DNA of 64,000 nucleotides from Chryseobacterium sp. (GCF_019236175.1 NZ_JAFAJM010000019.1:1-64000), one strand, 5' to 3'. Positions 10,082-18,921 are shown, counted from the first letter of the stretch. Numbers and translations: made by a program. Notes: generated from the sequence alone by a model not told the origin.

Positions 10082-10100
10082 TTTGAAATTTTAACATAAA

Positions 10101-10124
10101 AAAAAGAAGCGGGTATGCTTCTTT
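10101..10124 (-). terminator. Terminator of the papain-fold lipoprotein gene
   Basis: AAAGAAGC (10103-10110) pairs with GCTTCTTT (10117-10124). On the minus strand an eight-base T-run follows. Confidence 0.7.
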
Positions 10125-10133
10125 CGTTTGCTA

Positions 10134-10760
10134 TCAGAGTTCTTTTATTCTTTCCAGTTTTTCAGAGCCGGCCAGCCCGTTGGGGTTGCAACCCGGTTCT
10201 CCTTCAGGAACTTTCAGATTTTTTTTCTGGTAAAATTCTGTCCAGAATGCATTAGTCTTTCCTGTTTTAGGATCAATAAATGTCATAGGCTCTAATTGAA
10301 AAATATGATCAGATCTGAATGCTCTCTCTACAAAGTCTGAGCAGTAATATGAATTTTCATTGAGAATATAATTGAAATTATAGGGTTTTCCGAGCATCTG
10401 ACCGGCTTTGTTAACAGCGGCCGGAACAGCTTTCTGATATTCAGGCTTTAAACGATAAAGAATGACTTTCTGCCCCTCTCCTTTCTGTTCTCTGATAAAC
10501 TCTTTTAATTTCTGTTTTTGAGAACCGCCTTTAGGAGCTGCATGTAAAACGAAAAACTGTTTTTTTTCTTTTTCCAGAATTCCTATATGATCAAAAGAAG
10601 CTGTTTTTTGTTTTTGGGTAACATTATTAATCGCTCCTGAAAGTCCGCTTTCTTTTGCGGTAACAAAAAGCAAATCTCCGTTTTTTAATTCTGAAGTCCG
10701 GTAAGAATTACAATTCAACAATAATAACATCAAAAAGAATAAACTTCCTCTCAGCATCAT
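10134..10760 (-). CDS. YiiX-like permuted papain-fold (C92) lipoprotein
   Basis: The predicted 208-residue lipoprotein belongs to the permuted NlpC/P60 papain-like group (YaeF/YiiX, C92). It has GDLLFVTAKESGLSGAI, then FDHIGIL with the conserved His, and later NSYYCSDFVERAF with the candidate nucleophile Cys. The permuted order, His before Cys, is typical. The frame extends to 10814, but the start at 10760 (MMLRGSLFFLMLLLLNC) gives a signal peptide ending in a lipobox and lies downstream of the -7 box at 10812-10819. Members act as amidases or peptidases on cell-wall or lipid-linked substrates; the substrate here is unknown. It is divergent from a two-component system that may control it. Confidence 0.8.
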   Translation of the reverse strand: MMLRGSLFFLMLLLLNCNSYRTSELKNGDLLFVTAKESGLSGAINNVTQKQKTASFDHIGILEKEKKQFFVLHAAPKGGSQKQKLKEFIREQKGEGQKVILYRLKPEYQKAVPAAVNKAGQMLGKPYNFNYILNENSYYCSDFVERAFRSDHIFQLEPMTFIDPKTGKTNAFWTEFYQKKNLKVPEGEPGCNPNGLAGSEKLERIKEL

Positions 10761-10811
10761 TTTTTTATGACACGATATTTTAAATCTCAGCATCCTATAT
10801 GGTTTATCCTC

Positions 10812-10819
10812 CAAAATTA
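10812..10819 (-). promoter_or_regulatory. -7 box of the papain-fold lipoprotein gene
   Basis: TAATTTTG on the minus strand fits TAnnTTTG. It lies 16 bases from the divergent -7 box of the response regulator gene. Confidence 0.5.
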
Positions 10820-10834
10820 CAAAATAGAATTCAT

Positions 10835-10842
10835 TACATTTG
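10835..10842 (+). promoter_or_regulatory. -7 box of the response regulator-kinase operon
   Basis: TACATTTG matches consensus. Transcription would start near 10846, leaving a leader of about 56 bases before the ATG at 10902 and excluding starts further upstream. Confidence 0.55.
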
Positions 10843-10901
10843 TAGAAAGTATTGATCTATTCTTCATACCCAATGCTAATCGAAACACGCCACACATTCT
10901 T

Positions 10902-11606
10902 ATGCCACATATTTTATTAGTTGAAGACGACGACAGGCTTTCCAGGCTTATTACAAAAGGGCTTCATGAATCAGAGTTTGAAGTAACGGCAGCCTATGAC
11001 GGAATGACCGGGCTGAAACTGGCATTACAAACTTCTTTTGATCTGGTGATAACAGATATTGTTTTACCCCAAAAAAACGGCCTTGAATTTTGTACAGAGA
11101 TTAAAGCTTTAAAGCCCAATCTTCCGGTTATCATGCTTACAGCACTCGGTACTACAGATGACAAGCTGGAAGGTTTTGATGCGGGAGCAGATGATTATCT
11201 GACCAAACCTTTTGAAATGCGCGAACTTTCGGCAAGAATAAAAGTTTTACTGAAACGCTTTTCACAACAAAGACAACAAAAAGTTTTTGTTCTGAAATAT
11301 GAAGGAATAGAAATGAATCTCGAGCAAAAAACAGTGAGCCGCGATCATATGCCTATAAAACTGACTCCGAAGGAATTCAATCTCCTGAAATTCATGATGG
11401 AAAATTCCGAAAAGGTTCTTTCCCGGGGAGAAATCGCTGAAAAAGTTTGGGAAACCCATTTCGATACCGGAACCAATTTTATTGATGTTTATATCAATTA
11501 TCTGAGAAAGAAAATCGACAAGGATTTTGAAACCAAACTTATCCATACCAAAGCCGGCATGGGATTTATTCTTAAAAAAGACTACGAAACCGGTATTACC
11601 TCTTAA
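10902..11606 (+). CDS. OmpR/PhoB-family response regulator
   Basis: The 234-residue protein has a receiver domain (1-115) with acidic residues at 9-11, phospho-acceptor Asp52 (VITDIVLPQKNG), Thr80 and Lys102 (DDYLTKPFE). A winged-helix DNA-binding domain follows (about 130-232: IKLTPKEFNLLKFMMENSEKVLSRGEIAEKVW). The open frame extends further upstream, but MPHILLVEDD at 10902 is the canonical start and lies after the promoter. The kinase gene follows 15 bases later. The regulon cannot be read from sequence; the divergent papain-fold lipoprotein gene is a natural candidate target. Confidence 0.93.
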   Translation: MPHILLVEDDDRLSRLITKGLHESEFEVTAAYDGMTGLKLALQTSFDLVITDIVLPQKNGLEFCTEIKALKPNLPVIMLTALGTTDDKLEGFDAGADDYLTKPFEMRELSARIKVLLKRFSQQRQQKVFVLKYEGIEMNLEQKTVSRDHMPIKLTPKEFNLLKFMMENSEKVLSRGEIAEKVWETHFDTGTNFIDVYINYLRKKIDKDFETKLIHTKAGMGFILKKDYETGITS

Positions 11607-11621
11607 CTCCTGAGTGAACTG

Positions 11622-12989
11622 ATGAAAATAAGAACGAGACTTACCCTGCTTTTTACCCTGATTACGGCTATGCTTTTAGGTGTTTACAGCTTTTCAATCT
11701 ATTATTCATCAAAAGAAGCCAGAGAACAATCTTTTTACAGCGAATTACAAAACGAAGCTATTGCAAAAACTGACTTATTTTTCCGGAGCTCATTGCCGGA
11801 ACAGGAAATGCATAAGCTTTACAAAAATAACAACAGAACACTCAATGAGGTTCAGGTGGCCATTTATGATGTCCATAAAAATCTCATTTATCACGATGAT
11901 GCCAAAGTAGATTATGTGAAAGAAACCCCGGAAATGCTTTCGGAAATATTTCAGAAAAAGCGGATCAATTTCTTTTTAGATGATTTACAGGTTATCGGGA
12001 TTGTGTATCATTTTGAGGGAAAATCCTATGCCGTTACGGCTGCTTCTTATGATAAATACGGATATGAGTATCTTACCCATCTGCTCACCATCAGTATTAT
12101 TTCCTTCGTCATTATTCTGATCCTCATCTACCTCTCAGGAATTTTTCTTTCAAAGAAGGCATTGAGCCCGCTTAGTGAAATGGTGAATCAGATCAAAAAA
12201 ATTACAGCCGGAAAATTACAGCTGCGTTTAAAAACGACGAAAGAAAAAGACGAACTGAACGAGCTGGCTCAGAATTTCAACGGGATGCTTGAGCGGCTGG
12301 AAAATTCTTTTGATGCCCAAAAGCATTTTGTATCCAATATTTCCCATGAACTCAGAACTCCCCTGTCTGCAATTATTACCGAGCTGGAACTGGCTTCCAA
12401 AAAAGATCACACCAAAGAGGAATACCAGGAGAGCATTTCATATGCTCTGGAAGACGCCCGTAATATGGTGAAACTTTCCAACAGTTTAATGGATCTTGCC
12501 AAAGCAAGCTACGATCCTAATGAAATCAGTTTTTCAGAACTTCGTCTCGATGAAATTCTGCTGGAATCTTATACTAAAATCACAAAAGAAAATTCCACCT
12601 ACAAGGTTTCATTGAATATAGAAAATGAGATAGAAGAGCATGAGCTTATTATCCGGGGAAATGAATATCTGCTGCAGGTTGCCTTTAATAATCTTATTGA
12701 CAATGCCTGCAAATATTCACCGGATCACAGTTGTTCCATAGATGTATCAATGAATACCCGAAGGCTTTATATCCGCTTCGGCAATACAGGTATTACCATT
12801 TCCCCTGAAGATTTGGAACATATCTTCAAACCTTTTTACAGAAGTGAGACATTCAGAAAAGAAAAAGGACATGGAATCGGGCTTTTCCTTACGGAGAAAA
12901 TTTTCATTCTTCATCATGCTGCTGTTCGGGTAAACTCAGAAAATAATAAAACCGTTTTTACAGTGATATTTGAGAATAAAAACAGCTGA
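11622..12989 (+). CDS. Sensor histidine kinase
   Basis: This 455-residue inner-membrane kinase has a first transmembrane helix near residues 7-27, a periplasmic sensor region of about 120 residues, and a second helix near 152-173. A HAMP linker follows, then the dimerisation/phospho-acceptor motif SNISHELRTPLSAI with His242. The ATPase domain has the N-box NNLIDNACKYSPD and a glycine-rich GHGIGLFLTEKI. The sensor region has no recognisable ligand domain. It is encoded 15 bases after its response regulator and is clearly its partner. Confidence 0.93.
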   Translation: MKIRTRLTLLFTLITAMLLGVYSFSIYYSSKEAREQSFYSELQNEAIAKTDLFFRSSLPEQEMHKLYKNNNRTLNEVQVAIYDVHKNLIYHDDAKVDYVKETPEMLSEIFQKKRINFFLDDLQVIGIVYHFEGKSYAVTAASYDKYGYEYLTHLLTISIISFVIILILIYLSGIFLSKKALSPLSEMVNQIKKITAGKLQLRLKTTKEKDELNELAQNFNGMLERLENSFDAQKHFVSNISHELRTPLSAIITELELASKKDHTKEEYQESISYALEDARNMVKLSNSLMDLAKASYDPNEISFSELRLDEILLESYTKITKENSTYKVSLNIENEIEEHELIIRGNEYLLQVAFNNLIDNACKYSPDHSCSIDVSMNTRRLYIRFGNTGITISPEDLEHIFKPFYRSETFRKEKGHGIGLFLTEKIFILHHAAVRVNSENNKTVFTVIFENKNS

Positions 12990-13003
12990 ACACCAAGGGG
13001 TAT

Positions 13004-13849
13004 TTAATGTTGAGACGTTTTACTGAAGACTGTAGTTCCTATACTTGCGGCAATAACACAAGCTATAGAAATCCACTGTAAAAAGGTAAGATCTTCAGCA
13101 AGAAACAGCAATCCTGAAAGTGCAGCAAAAGCCGGCTCAAGGCTCATCAGAATACTAAAAGTCTTTGCCGGAAGCCTTTTCAGTGCCATAATTTCTAATG
13201 AAAATGGTAATGCACTCGATAAAATGGCAACGCCCAAACCTTTTACAAAAATCGTCGGTGTTAAATTAAAAACGGCTCCGTCCCATATTGTAAATGGTAT
13301 AATAACAAGACTTGCAAACAACATTCCTGTCGTTACGGCATCTTTACCGTCCATAATTTTTGCCACTTTTCCACCCATTACAATATAAACTGCCCAGAAC
13401 ATTCCTGCCAGAAAAGCAAGCCCCAGTCCTAATAAGTCTATATTATTACTCTTCCACGGCACGATAAGAAGTATCCCCGCACAAGCTAATAATGCCCATA
13501 CCACATCCAGTAATTTACGGGAGAGTGCCAATGCCAGAAACAAAGGACCTGCAAATTCAACAGTCACCGCCAGTCCCAAAGGTATACGCTGTATGCCCAT
13601 ATAAAAAATCAGATTCATGGCAGCCAGTCCTATTCCATACATCGCACAGTATTGCCATTTTTGTCTGTTGAACTTCAAAAACTTCGGACGGTTAATCAGT
13701 GTCAGTAAAATTGCTGAAAGTACAATTCTTAAGGTAACGGTTCCTATCGCTCCTATCTCAGGAAAAAGCTGTTTTGCAATAGATGCTCCGCCCTGTACAC
13801 AGATAATAGCCATAAGGGTAGCCGGTATCGCTATATTTGATTTTTTCAT
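13004..13849 (-). CDS. EamA-family (DMT superfamily) exporter
   Basis: The 281-residue integral membrane protein has about ten hydrophobic segments in two EamA halves. The sequence (GGASIAKQLFPEIGAIGTVTLR; GIQRIPLGLAVTVEFAGPL; ALPFSLEIMALKRLPAKTFSILMSLEPAFAALSG) resembles RhtA-type threonine/homoserine exporters. The start is placed at 13849 (MKKSNIAIPATLMAI) because the upstream extension is not typical. The substrate is uncertain; export of amino acids or related metabolites is the family-level expectation. It is convergent with the kinase gene with only 14 bases between stops and no visible terminator. Confidence 0.85.
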   Translation of the reverse strand: MKKSNIAIPATLMAIICVQGGASIAKQLFPEIGAIGTVTLRIVLSAILLTLINRPKFLKFNRQKWQYCAMYGIGLAAMNLIFYMGIQRIPLGLAVTVEFAGPLFLALALSRKLLDVVWALLACAGILLIVPWKSNNIDLLGLGLAFLAGMFWAVYIVMGGKVAKIMDGKDAVTTGMLFASLVIIPFTIWDGAVFNLTPTIFVKGLGVAILSSALPFSLEIMALKRLPAKTFSILMSLEPAFAALSGLLFLAEDLTFLQWISIACVIAASIGTTVFSKTSQH

Positions 13850-13952
13850 TGCTGTAAGTATTAAAAAAGGCAGGAAAGAAGTTTCCTCAACCGAACACAC
13901 TTTATTTTATATATGATCAGCTGTAACACCGTCACAAAAAATAATTTGCGGT

Positions 13953-13982
13953 CAAATGTATTGAAATTTTGTCTTTTACAAT
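13953..13982 (-). promoter_or_regulatory. Promoter of the EamA transporter gene
   Basis: The minus-strand -7 box TACATTTG (13953-13960) has a -33-like ATTG (13979-13982) 18 bases upstream. The leader would be about 100 bases. Confidence 0.55.
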
Positions 13983-14116
13983 GGATACAGATGTCACTTC
14001 ATTCCTCAATGATATAATTCAACAGAAATACTGGCTTAGGAAAATAATTCTGTTTTCTAATCATATTCTAATAACATTCTAAAGTTTTTCTAACAGCCAT
14101 TCTCTAAAAGGAAGAA

Positions 14117-14124
14117 TACCTTTG
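14117..14124 (+). promoter_or_regulatory. -7 box of the mgtC-mgtA operon
   Basis: TACCTTTG matches TAnnTTTG. Transcription would begin near 14128, giving a leader of about 109 bases before the MgtC-like start at 14237. Confidence 0.6.
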
Positions 14125-14142
14125 CAGCAAATAAGAACCGCT

Positions 14143-14178
14143 ATGGATACCGATCCGTCACATTACAACAATAACTAA
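14143..14178 (+). CDS. Candidate leader peptide MDTDPSHYNNN upstream of mgtC-mgtA
   Basis: The frame starts with ATG about 15 bases after the predicted transcription start and encodes 11 residues rich in acidic residues and Pro at its beginning (Met-Asp-Thr-Asp-Pro). The TAA at 14176-14178 is one base from the start of a strong hairpin. In enterobacteria the mgtA leader encodes MgtL (starting MEPDP), whose acidic/proline stretch destabilises ribosomes at low magnesium and induces mgtA. The likeness is in plan, position and the first residues only. Translation is not demonstrated. Confidence 0.4.
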   Translation: MDTDPSHYNNN

Positions 14179-14179
14179 A

Positions 14180-14217
14180 CATTCAGCAGTGTACATTTTC
14201 TGTATACAGGCTGAATG
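14180..14217 (+). promoter_or_regulatory. Leader hairpin before the MgtC-like gene
   Basis: CATTCAGC (14180-14187) pairs with GCTGAATG (14210-14217), and the stem can continue inwards with a bulge (TGTACA against TGTATACA). The right half contains the perfect palindrome CTGTATACAG (14200-14209). No T-run follows, so it is not a simple terminator; it may control translation of the downstream gene or bind a protein. Confidence 0.6.
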
Positions 14218-14236
14218 CCATACAAACAGAAAGATC

Positions 14237-14935
14237 ATGAATACACTAGAATTTACTCTCCGTCTCTTTACAGCATTTGCCTTAGGAGCCAGCATCGGTT
14301 TCGAAAGACAATGGCGCCAGAAAAGTGCAGGTCTTCGTACCAATACACTCGTATGTCTGGGTTCTGCAGCATTCGTTCTTCTTTCCATCAGGATCGGAGG
14401 GGATGCCACAGGCAGAATTGCTTCTTATATCGTAAGTGGTATAGGGTTTCTAGGAGGCGGTGTTATCATGAAAGACGGGCTCACCGTTCGCGGACTGAAT
14501 ACAGCAGCTACGATCTGGTGTTCAGCCTCTGTAGGAGCGCTCAGCGCAATGGGATTTCCCCTTGAAGCAGCGATTACCTCAGGATTTATTATTCTCACCC
14601 ATATCGTTCTCCGCCCTCTGGGGCTAAAACTGGGCAATACGATCACCAGCAGAAATCATTATACCGAATACCTTATCAGCATTAAATGTAAAAGCGAGGT
14701 CGAAAATCATATTCGTGTTCAGCTGATGCAGTCTTTAAGCGGAAATGATAAAATCTTATTAAAATCACTTACCAGCGATGACAATGGCATTCCTGAGAAT
14801 GCCATCATCACAGCAGAAGTGCATGCTTCCACTCCACAGGACAGCTTTATGGAAAAAACAGCCAGCAGACTGACTATTGAAGACAAAGTCATCAAAGTAA
14901 GCTGGGAAATTATAGGCACTGAAAACGATTTATAA
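14237..14935 (+). CDS. MgtC/SapB-family membrane protein
   Basis: The 232-residue protein has four to five hydrophobic segments in its first 145 residues. They carry the family pattern LRLFTAFALGASIGFERQWRQKSAGLRTNTLVCLGSA and VSGIGFLGGGVIMKDG...RGLNTAATIWCSA. The soluble C-terminal domain (about 155-232) resembles the ACT-like tail of MgtC. MgtC proteins are linked to growth at low magnesium and to control of ATP synthase or ATP level. The gene sits 23 bases ahead of a MgtA-type ATPase, as in the Salmonella mgtCB operon. The start at 14237 (MNTLEFTL) follows the leader hairpin; the in-frame GTG at 14189 lies inside it and is unlikely. Confidence 0.88.
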   Translation: MNTLEFTLRLFTAFALGASIGFERQWRQKSAGLRTNTLVCLGSAAFVLLSIRIGGDATGRIASYIVSGIGFLGGGVIMKDGLTVRGLNTAATIWCSASVGALSAMGFPLEAAITSGFIILTHIVLRPLGLKLGNTITSRNHYTEYLISIKCKSEVENHIRVQLMQSLSGNDKILLKSLTSDDNGIPENAIITAEVHASTPQDSFMEKTASRLTIEDKVIKVSWEIIGTENDL

Positions 14936-14958
14936 CATTAAAAACAACCTTTGAAGCG

Positions 14959-17631
14959 ATGTTAAAAAAATCTTCCAACAAAAATCTCAATTCGGCAGCT
15001 CTTGTTAAATTAAAAGAAGCAGCCTCTGAGAATGAAAAAATGATTTATGCAATGCTCGAAACTTCTGATGAAGGGCTTAGCGAAAATACGGTTAAAGACC
15101 GTCTGAAGATATATGGTAAAAATGAAATGGCCACACAAAAGGCTCCTTCATGGCTGAAACAGTTTGCCCATTCTTTCTTTAATCCCTTCAATTATATTCT
15201 GGCCTGTATTGCGGTAATATCTTTATTTATTGATGTCATCCTTGTACCAGACGGAGAAAAAGACCTGAGTACCAGTATTATTATTTCAGTAATGCTTTTA
15301 TTCAGCACTGTTTTAAGATTCACTCAGGAATTTCGCAGTAATAAAGCTGCAGAAGCATTGAAAAGAATGGTAAAAACCAGCTGTCTTACCAAAAGAAAGT
15401 TCAGAGAAAGTGAAGAAATAGAGATTAGTGAAATTGTTCCCGGTGATATTGTAATTCTTTCTGCCGGTGACATGGTTCCTGCTGATTGCAGAATTCTAAA
15501 AAGCAAAGATCTTTTCATCAGCGAATCTATACTGACAGGGGAAGCTTTGCCGGTAGAAAAAAATGCACTGCCCATCCGTGATGCAAAAGACCGAAATCCG
15601 CTTAGTCTCCAAAATATCTGCTTTATGGGAACCAATGTGGTAAGCGGATCGGCTACTGTGGTAGTCGCCAACACGGGTATTTTCACATATTTCGGAAGCA
15701 TCAGCAGAAGTCTTATTTCCAAAAGACCTGAAACTGCTTTTGATATCGGAGTCAACAAAGTAAGTTTTCTGCTGATCCGGTTTATGCTGATCATGACTCC
15801 GGTTATTTTTCTGATCAACGGATTGGTTAAAGGCGACTGGATGCAGGCTTTATTATTTGCCATTGCCGTAGCTGTAGGACTTACTCCCGAGATGCTTCCT
15901 ATGATTGTCACTGCAAATCTGGCGAAAGGAGCTGTAAATATGAGCAAAAAGAAAGTGATCGTTAAACGTCTGAATGCCATTCAGAATATCGGAGCAATGG
16001 ATATTCTCTGCACGGATAAAACGGGAACACTTACTCTGGATAAAATAGTTCTGGAAACCCACCTCAATGTTCAGGGTATTGAAGACGATGAAGTATTGAA
16101 ATGGGCCTACCTCAACAGCTTTCATCAGACCGGTCTTAAAAATCTTCTGGATCAGGCTGTACTGGAGCATGCCGAAGTTCATCACCTCATTAAAGCAGAT
16201 GAATTATATCTAAAAGTAGATGAAATTCCTTTTGATTTTGAAAGAAGAAGAATGTCTGTCATTCTGAATACCTCCAATGGAAAACACCTGATGATTTCCA
16301 AAGGTGCCGTAGAAGAAATGCTCTCTTTATGCAAATATGCCTTAGATCCTGGTGAAGATTACAGCCTGCATATTGAAAATGACAATATTGTTCCGCTGGA
16401 CGACCGCATGAAACAGAAAATCATCAAAATGTCTGAAAAACTTAATGCTGAAGGGCTTCGGGTGTTATTGGTAGCAATTCGTGAATTTGACGGAGACCAC
16501 CCGTTGAATTATTCCGTAGCCGATGAAAATCACCTTACACTGACAGGCTTTATAGGCTTTCTTGATCCTGCAAAACCATCTGCCGAACCAAGTATAAAAG
16601 CCCTTCATAAGCTGGGAGTTGAGGTAAAAGTAGTAACCGGAGATAATGATATTGTGGCCAAAAAAATATGTCATGATGTGGGAATTCCCATCAACACTAT
16701 TATGCTTGGCGATGAGCTGGATAGTATGAGTGATGATGAGCTCAGCAGAGATATGGATCTGTATTCTGTTTTTGCGAAAGTAAGCCCTTTACAGAAACAA
16801 CGTATTGTAAAGATATTAAGATCAAAAGGGCATACCGTAGGATTTATGGGAGACGGAATCAATGATGCAGCTGCCATCAAAGAAGCCGATGTCGGAATTT
16901 CCGTAGATACCGGTGCTGATATTGCCAAAGAAAGCGCAGATATTATCCTGCTGGAAAAAGATTTAATGGTATTACGCAGTGGTGTCATCTATGGCAGAAG
17001 AACTTTCGGAAACATTATTAAATATATAAAAATGACGGCCAGCAGTAATTTCGGAAATATGTTCAGCATGATCGGAGCCAGTGCATTGCTTCCTTTTTTA
17101 CCTATGCTTCCGTTACAGATTCTGACACAGAATTTATTATATGATGTTTCACAGTCTTCCATTCCCTGGGATACAATGGATAAAGATTTTCTGGAAAAAC
17201 CAAAAAAATGGGAAGCCGAGAGTATTAAAAAATTTATGCTGTATATAGGTCCGTTAAGCTCTATTTTTGATTATATGACCTTTGGGGTAATGTTCTTTAT
17301 TTTCAAAGCTAATACTCCGGAACATCAGAGTTTATTTCAGACGGGATGGTTTGTAGAAGGCTTGCTGTCCCAGACCTTGATTGTACATATTATCAGAACC
17401 AAAAAAATTCCTTTTATCCAAAGCTGGGCGGCAGCTCCTGTAGTCGCTTTGACCAGTTTGATCATGCTGATCGGAATGCTGATTCCATTCACATCTGTTG
17501 CAGGATATCTGAAAATGCAGCCACTTCCGTTGAGTTACTTTCCTTATTTAATAACCATCCTTACCGGATATTGCATTCTCACTCAATTCGTAAAACAATG
17601 GTTTATTAAAAAATTCGGACAATGGCTGTAG
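14959..17631 (+). CDS. mgtA: Magnesium-translocating P-type ATPase (MgtA/MgtB type)
   Basis: The 890-residue P3B-type ATPase imports Mg2+ using ATP. Visible elements are the N-terminal cation-ATPase domain (ENTVKDRLKIYGKNEMA), TGEALPVEK of the actuator domain, the phosphorylation motif CTDKTGTLT with Asp353, VVTGDNDIVAKKIC and MGDGINDAAAIKEADVGISVDTGADIAKESADIILLEKDL. The C-terminal segment SSNFGNMFSMIGASALLPFLPMLPLQ followed by NLLYD is specific to MgtA/MgtB. It is co-transcribed with the MgtC-like gene (23-base gap) and probably subject to the leader at 14143-14217. Confidence 0.95.
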   Translation: MLKKSSNKNLNSAALVKLKEAASENEKMIYAMLETSDEGLSENTVKDRLKIYGKNEMATQKAPSWLKQFAHSFFNPFNYILACIAVISLFIDVILVPDGEKDLSTSIIISVMLLFSTVLRFTQEFRSNKAAEALKRMVKTSCLTKRKFRESEEIEISEIVPGDIVILSAGDMVPADCRILKSKDLFISESILTGEALPVEKNALPIRDAKDRNPLSLQNICFMGTNVVSGSATVVVANTGIFTYFGSISRSLISKRPETAFDIGVNKVSFLLIRFMLIMTPVIFLINGLVKGDWMQALLFAIAVAVGLTPEMLPMIVTANLAKGAVNMSKKKVIVKRLNAIQNIGAMDILCTDKTGTLTLDKIVLETHLNVQGIEDDEVLKWAYLNSFHQTGLKNLLDQAVLEHAEVHHLIKADELYLKVDEIPFDFERRRMSVILNTSNGKHLMISKGAVEEMLSLCKYALDPGEDYSLHIENDNIVPLDDRMKQKIIKMSEKLNAEGLRVLLVAIREFDGDHPLNYSVADENHLTLTGFIGFLDPAKPSAEPSIKALHKLGVEVKVVTGDNDIVAKKICHDVGIPINTIMLGDELDSMSDDELSRDMDLYSVFAKVSPLQKQRIVKILRSKGHTVGFMGDGINDAAAIKEADVGISVDTGADIAKESADIILLEKDLMVLRSGVIYGRRTFGNIIKYIKMTASSNFGNMFSMIGASALLPFLPMLPLQILTQNLLYDVSQSSIPWDTMDKDFLEKPKKWEAESIKKFMLYIGPLSSIFDYMTFGVMFFIFKANTPEHQSLFQTGWFVEGLLSQTLIVHIIRTKKIPFIQSWAAAPVVALTSLIMLIGMLIPFTSVAGYLKMQPLPLSYFPYLITILTGYCILTQFVKQWFIKKFGQWL

Positions 17632-17727
17632 CCAATCGGTGATTTTAAAAGATTTCACAAAAATATCACCTCAACTTGAAATAAAAAAGAAAAATTAAAA
17701 TTAAATTAGTGGTAATAAACATTTTAT

Positions 17728-18831
17728 ATGAGAAAAACTGTATTAACAATAGTTCTTTTGGCATTACTTACTTCCTGTAAAGATTCTAAAAGCGAAGCCC
17801 CTCAGGATAATGACTTCGTAGTCAAAGGAAATAACGTGATGATTCCGGAATCCAATCCTGTCTTTAAAAAAATCAAAACTGAAGTAGTGGCAGAACAGGA
17901 GCATAGTGACGGAGTGGTTTCTGCCGGAACAATCCAGGCTATTCCTAATCATTATGCAGAAATTGCCAGTCCGTTTTCAGGAAGAATTATAAAGTCTTTT
18001 ATCCAGCTTGGGCAAAATGTTTCCGCCGGAAGTCCTCTCTTTGAAATCCTTTCTTCCGATTATTTTTCGGTACAAAAAGATTATACGGATGCTTTAAACG
18101 ATGTACAACTTGCGGAAAAAAATTACAGACGTCAGCAGGATCTTGTAAAGCACGGGGTAGGTATTCAAAAGGAACTGGATGAGGCAGAAACCGATTTCAA
18201 GAATAAAAAAACTTCACTTTCCAACGCTTCTTCGGCCTTAAAAGTATACAACAGCAAAGGAGGCGGTATCGGAAGTCCCCTTATTGTAAGAGCTCCTATC
18301 AACGGAGAAATCATTTCCAACAAGATTGTCAATGGTCAGTTTCTGAAAGGAGATGCTGATCCTGTTATCATTATTGCAGAATTATCCAAAGTCTGGATTT
18401 CCGGTGATGTAAAAGAAAAAGACATCCGCTTTGTCAATACCGGAGATCATGTTTCTGTAAAAGTAAGCGCTTACCCTGACAGAAACATTACCGGAAAAGT
18501 ATACCACATCAATGAAGTTGTAGATGAAGATACGCGAAGTATAAAAGTTCTTATTGAATGCGACAATCCTGACCGAAAACTGAAACCGGGTATGTATGCC
18601 ACTGTTAATTTCTCAACAACACCTACAAGATCTATCATGATTCCGGTTACAGCTTTAATGCAACAGGACAGTTCTCAGTATGTATGGGTAAAAACAGGTA
18701 AGAATCAGTTTACCAAACGTACTGTAACGGCCGGTGAAACCGATCAGAAAACTGTAAGAATTACCTCAGGGTTACAAGTTGGTGATACCATCATGACTGA
18801 AGGCGGAATTTATATGTTAGACGCGAAATAA
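17728..18831 (+). CDS. RND efflux periplasmic adaptor (membrane fusion protein), CzcB-like
   Basis: The 367-residue lipoprotein (MRKTVLTIVLLALLTSC lipobox) links an inner-membrane RND pump to an outer-membrane channel. It has a barrel-sandwich/lipoyl half (about residues 68-105: AEIASPFSGRIIKSFIQLGQNVSAGSPLFEI), a helical hairpin (about 110-170), the returning lipoyl half (APINGEIISNKIVNGQFLKGD), and a beta-barrel and membrane-proximal domain (RSIKVLIECDNPDRKLKPGMYATVNF). It is the first gene of a three-gene efflux operon. Ninety-six bases separate it from mgtA; no clear promoter or terminator was found in that gap. Confidence 0.9.
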   Translation: MRKTVLTIVLLALLTSCKDSKSEAPQDNDFVVKGNNVMIPESNPVFKKIKTEVVAEQEHSDGVVSAGTIQAIPNHYAEIASPFSGRIIKSFIQLGQNVSAGSPLFEILSSDYFSVQKDYTDALNDVQLAEKNYRRQQDLVKHGVGIQKELDEAETDFKNKKTSLSNASSALKVYNSKGGGIGSPLIVRAPINGEIISNKIVNGQFLKGDADPVIIIAELSKVWISGDVKEKDIRFVNTGDHVSVKVSAYPDRNITGKVYHINEVVDEDTRSIKVLIECDNPDRKLKPGMYATVNFSTTPTRSIMIPVTALMQQDSSQYVWVKTGKNQFTKRTVTAGETDQKTVRITSGLQVGDTIMTEGGIYMLDAK

Positions 18832-18921
18832 TGTAAAATGTACAAAAGCCCGGATCACTCTTTTATACTTTAGAATTAAGATCTATATGATCATGTATCC
18901 TTTGTACAAAAATCAAGAACT

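Larger units (their letters stand above)
13850..14236. other. Intergenic region with divergent promoters and the mgtC-mgtA leader
   Basis: These 387 bases contain the EamA promoter (13953-13982) and, to the right, the mgt promoter (14117-14124), an 11-codon leader frame (14143-14178) and a strong hairpin (14180-14217). The 130 bases between the two promoters show nothing recognisable. Confidence 0.55.

Noticed and set aside
14189..14236. GTG start giving 16 extra residues on the MgtC-like protein
   Set aside because: The GTG is buried in the leader hairpin and the family N-terminus fits the ATG at 14237.
18838..18902. Two TGTACAAAA copies between the adaptor and pump genes
   Set aside because: They are short, 56 bases apart, and no promoter pattern accompanies them convincingly; chance occurrence cannot be excluded.
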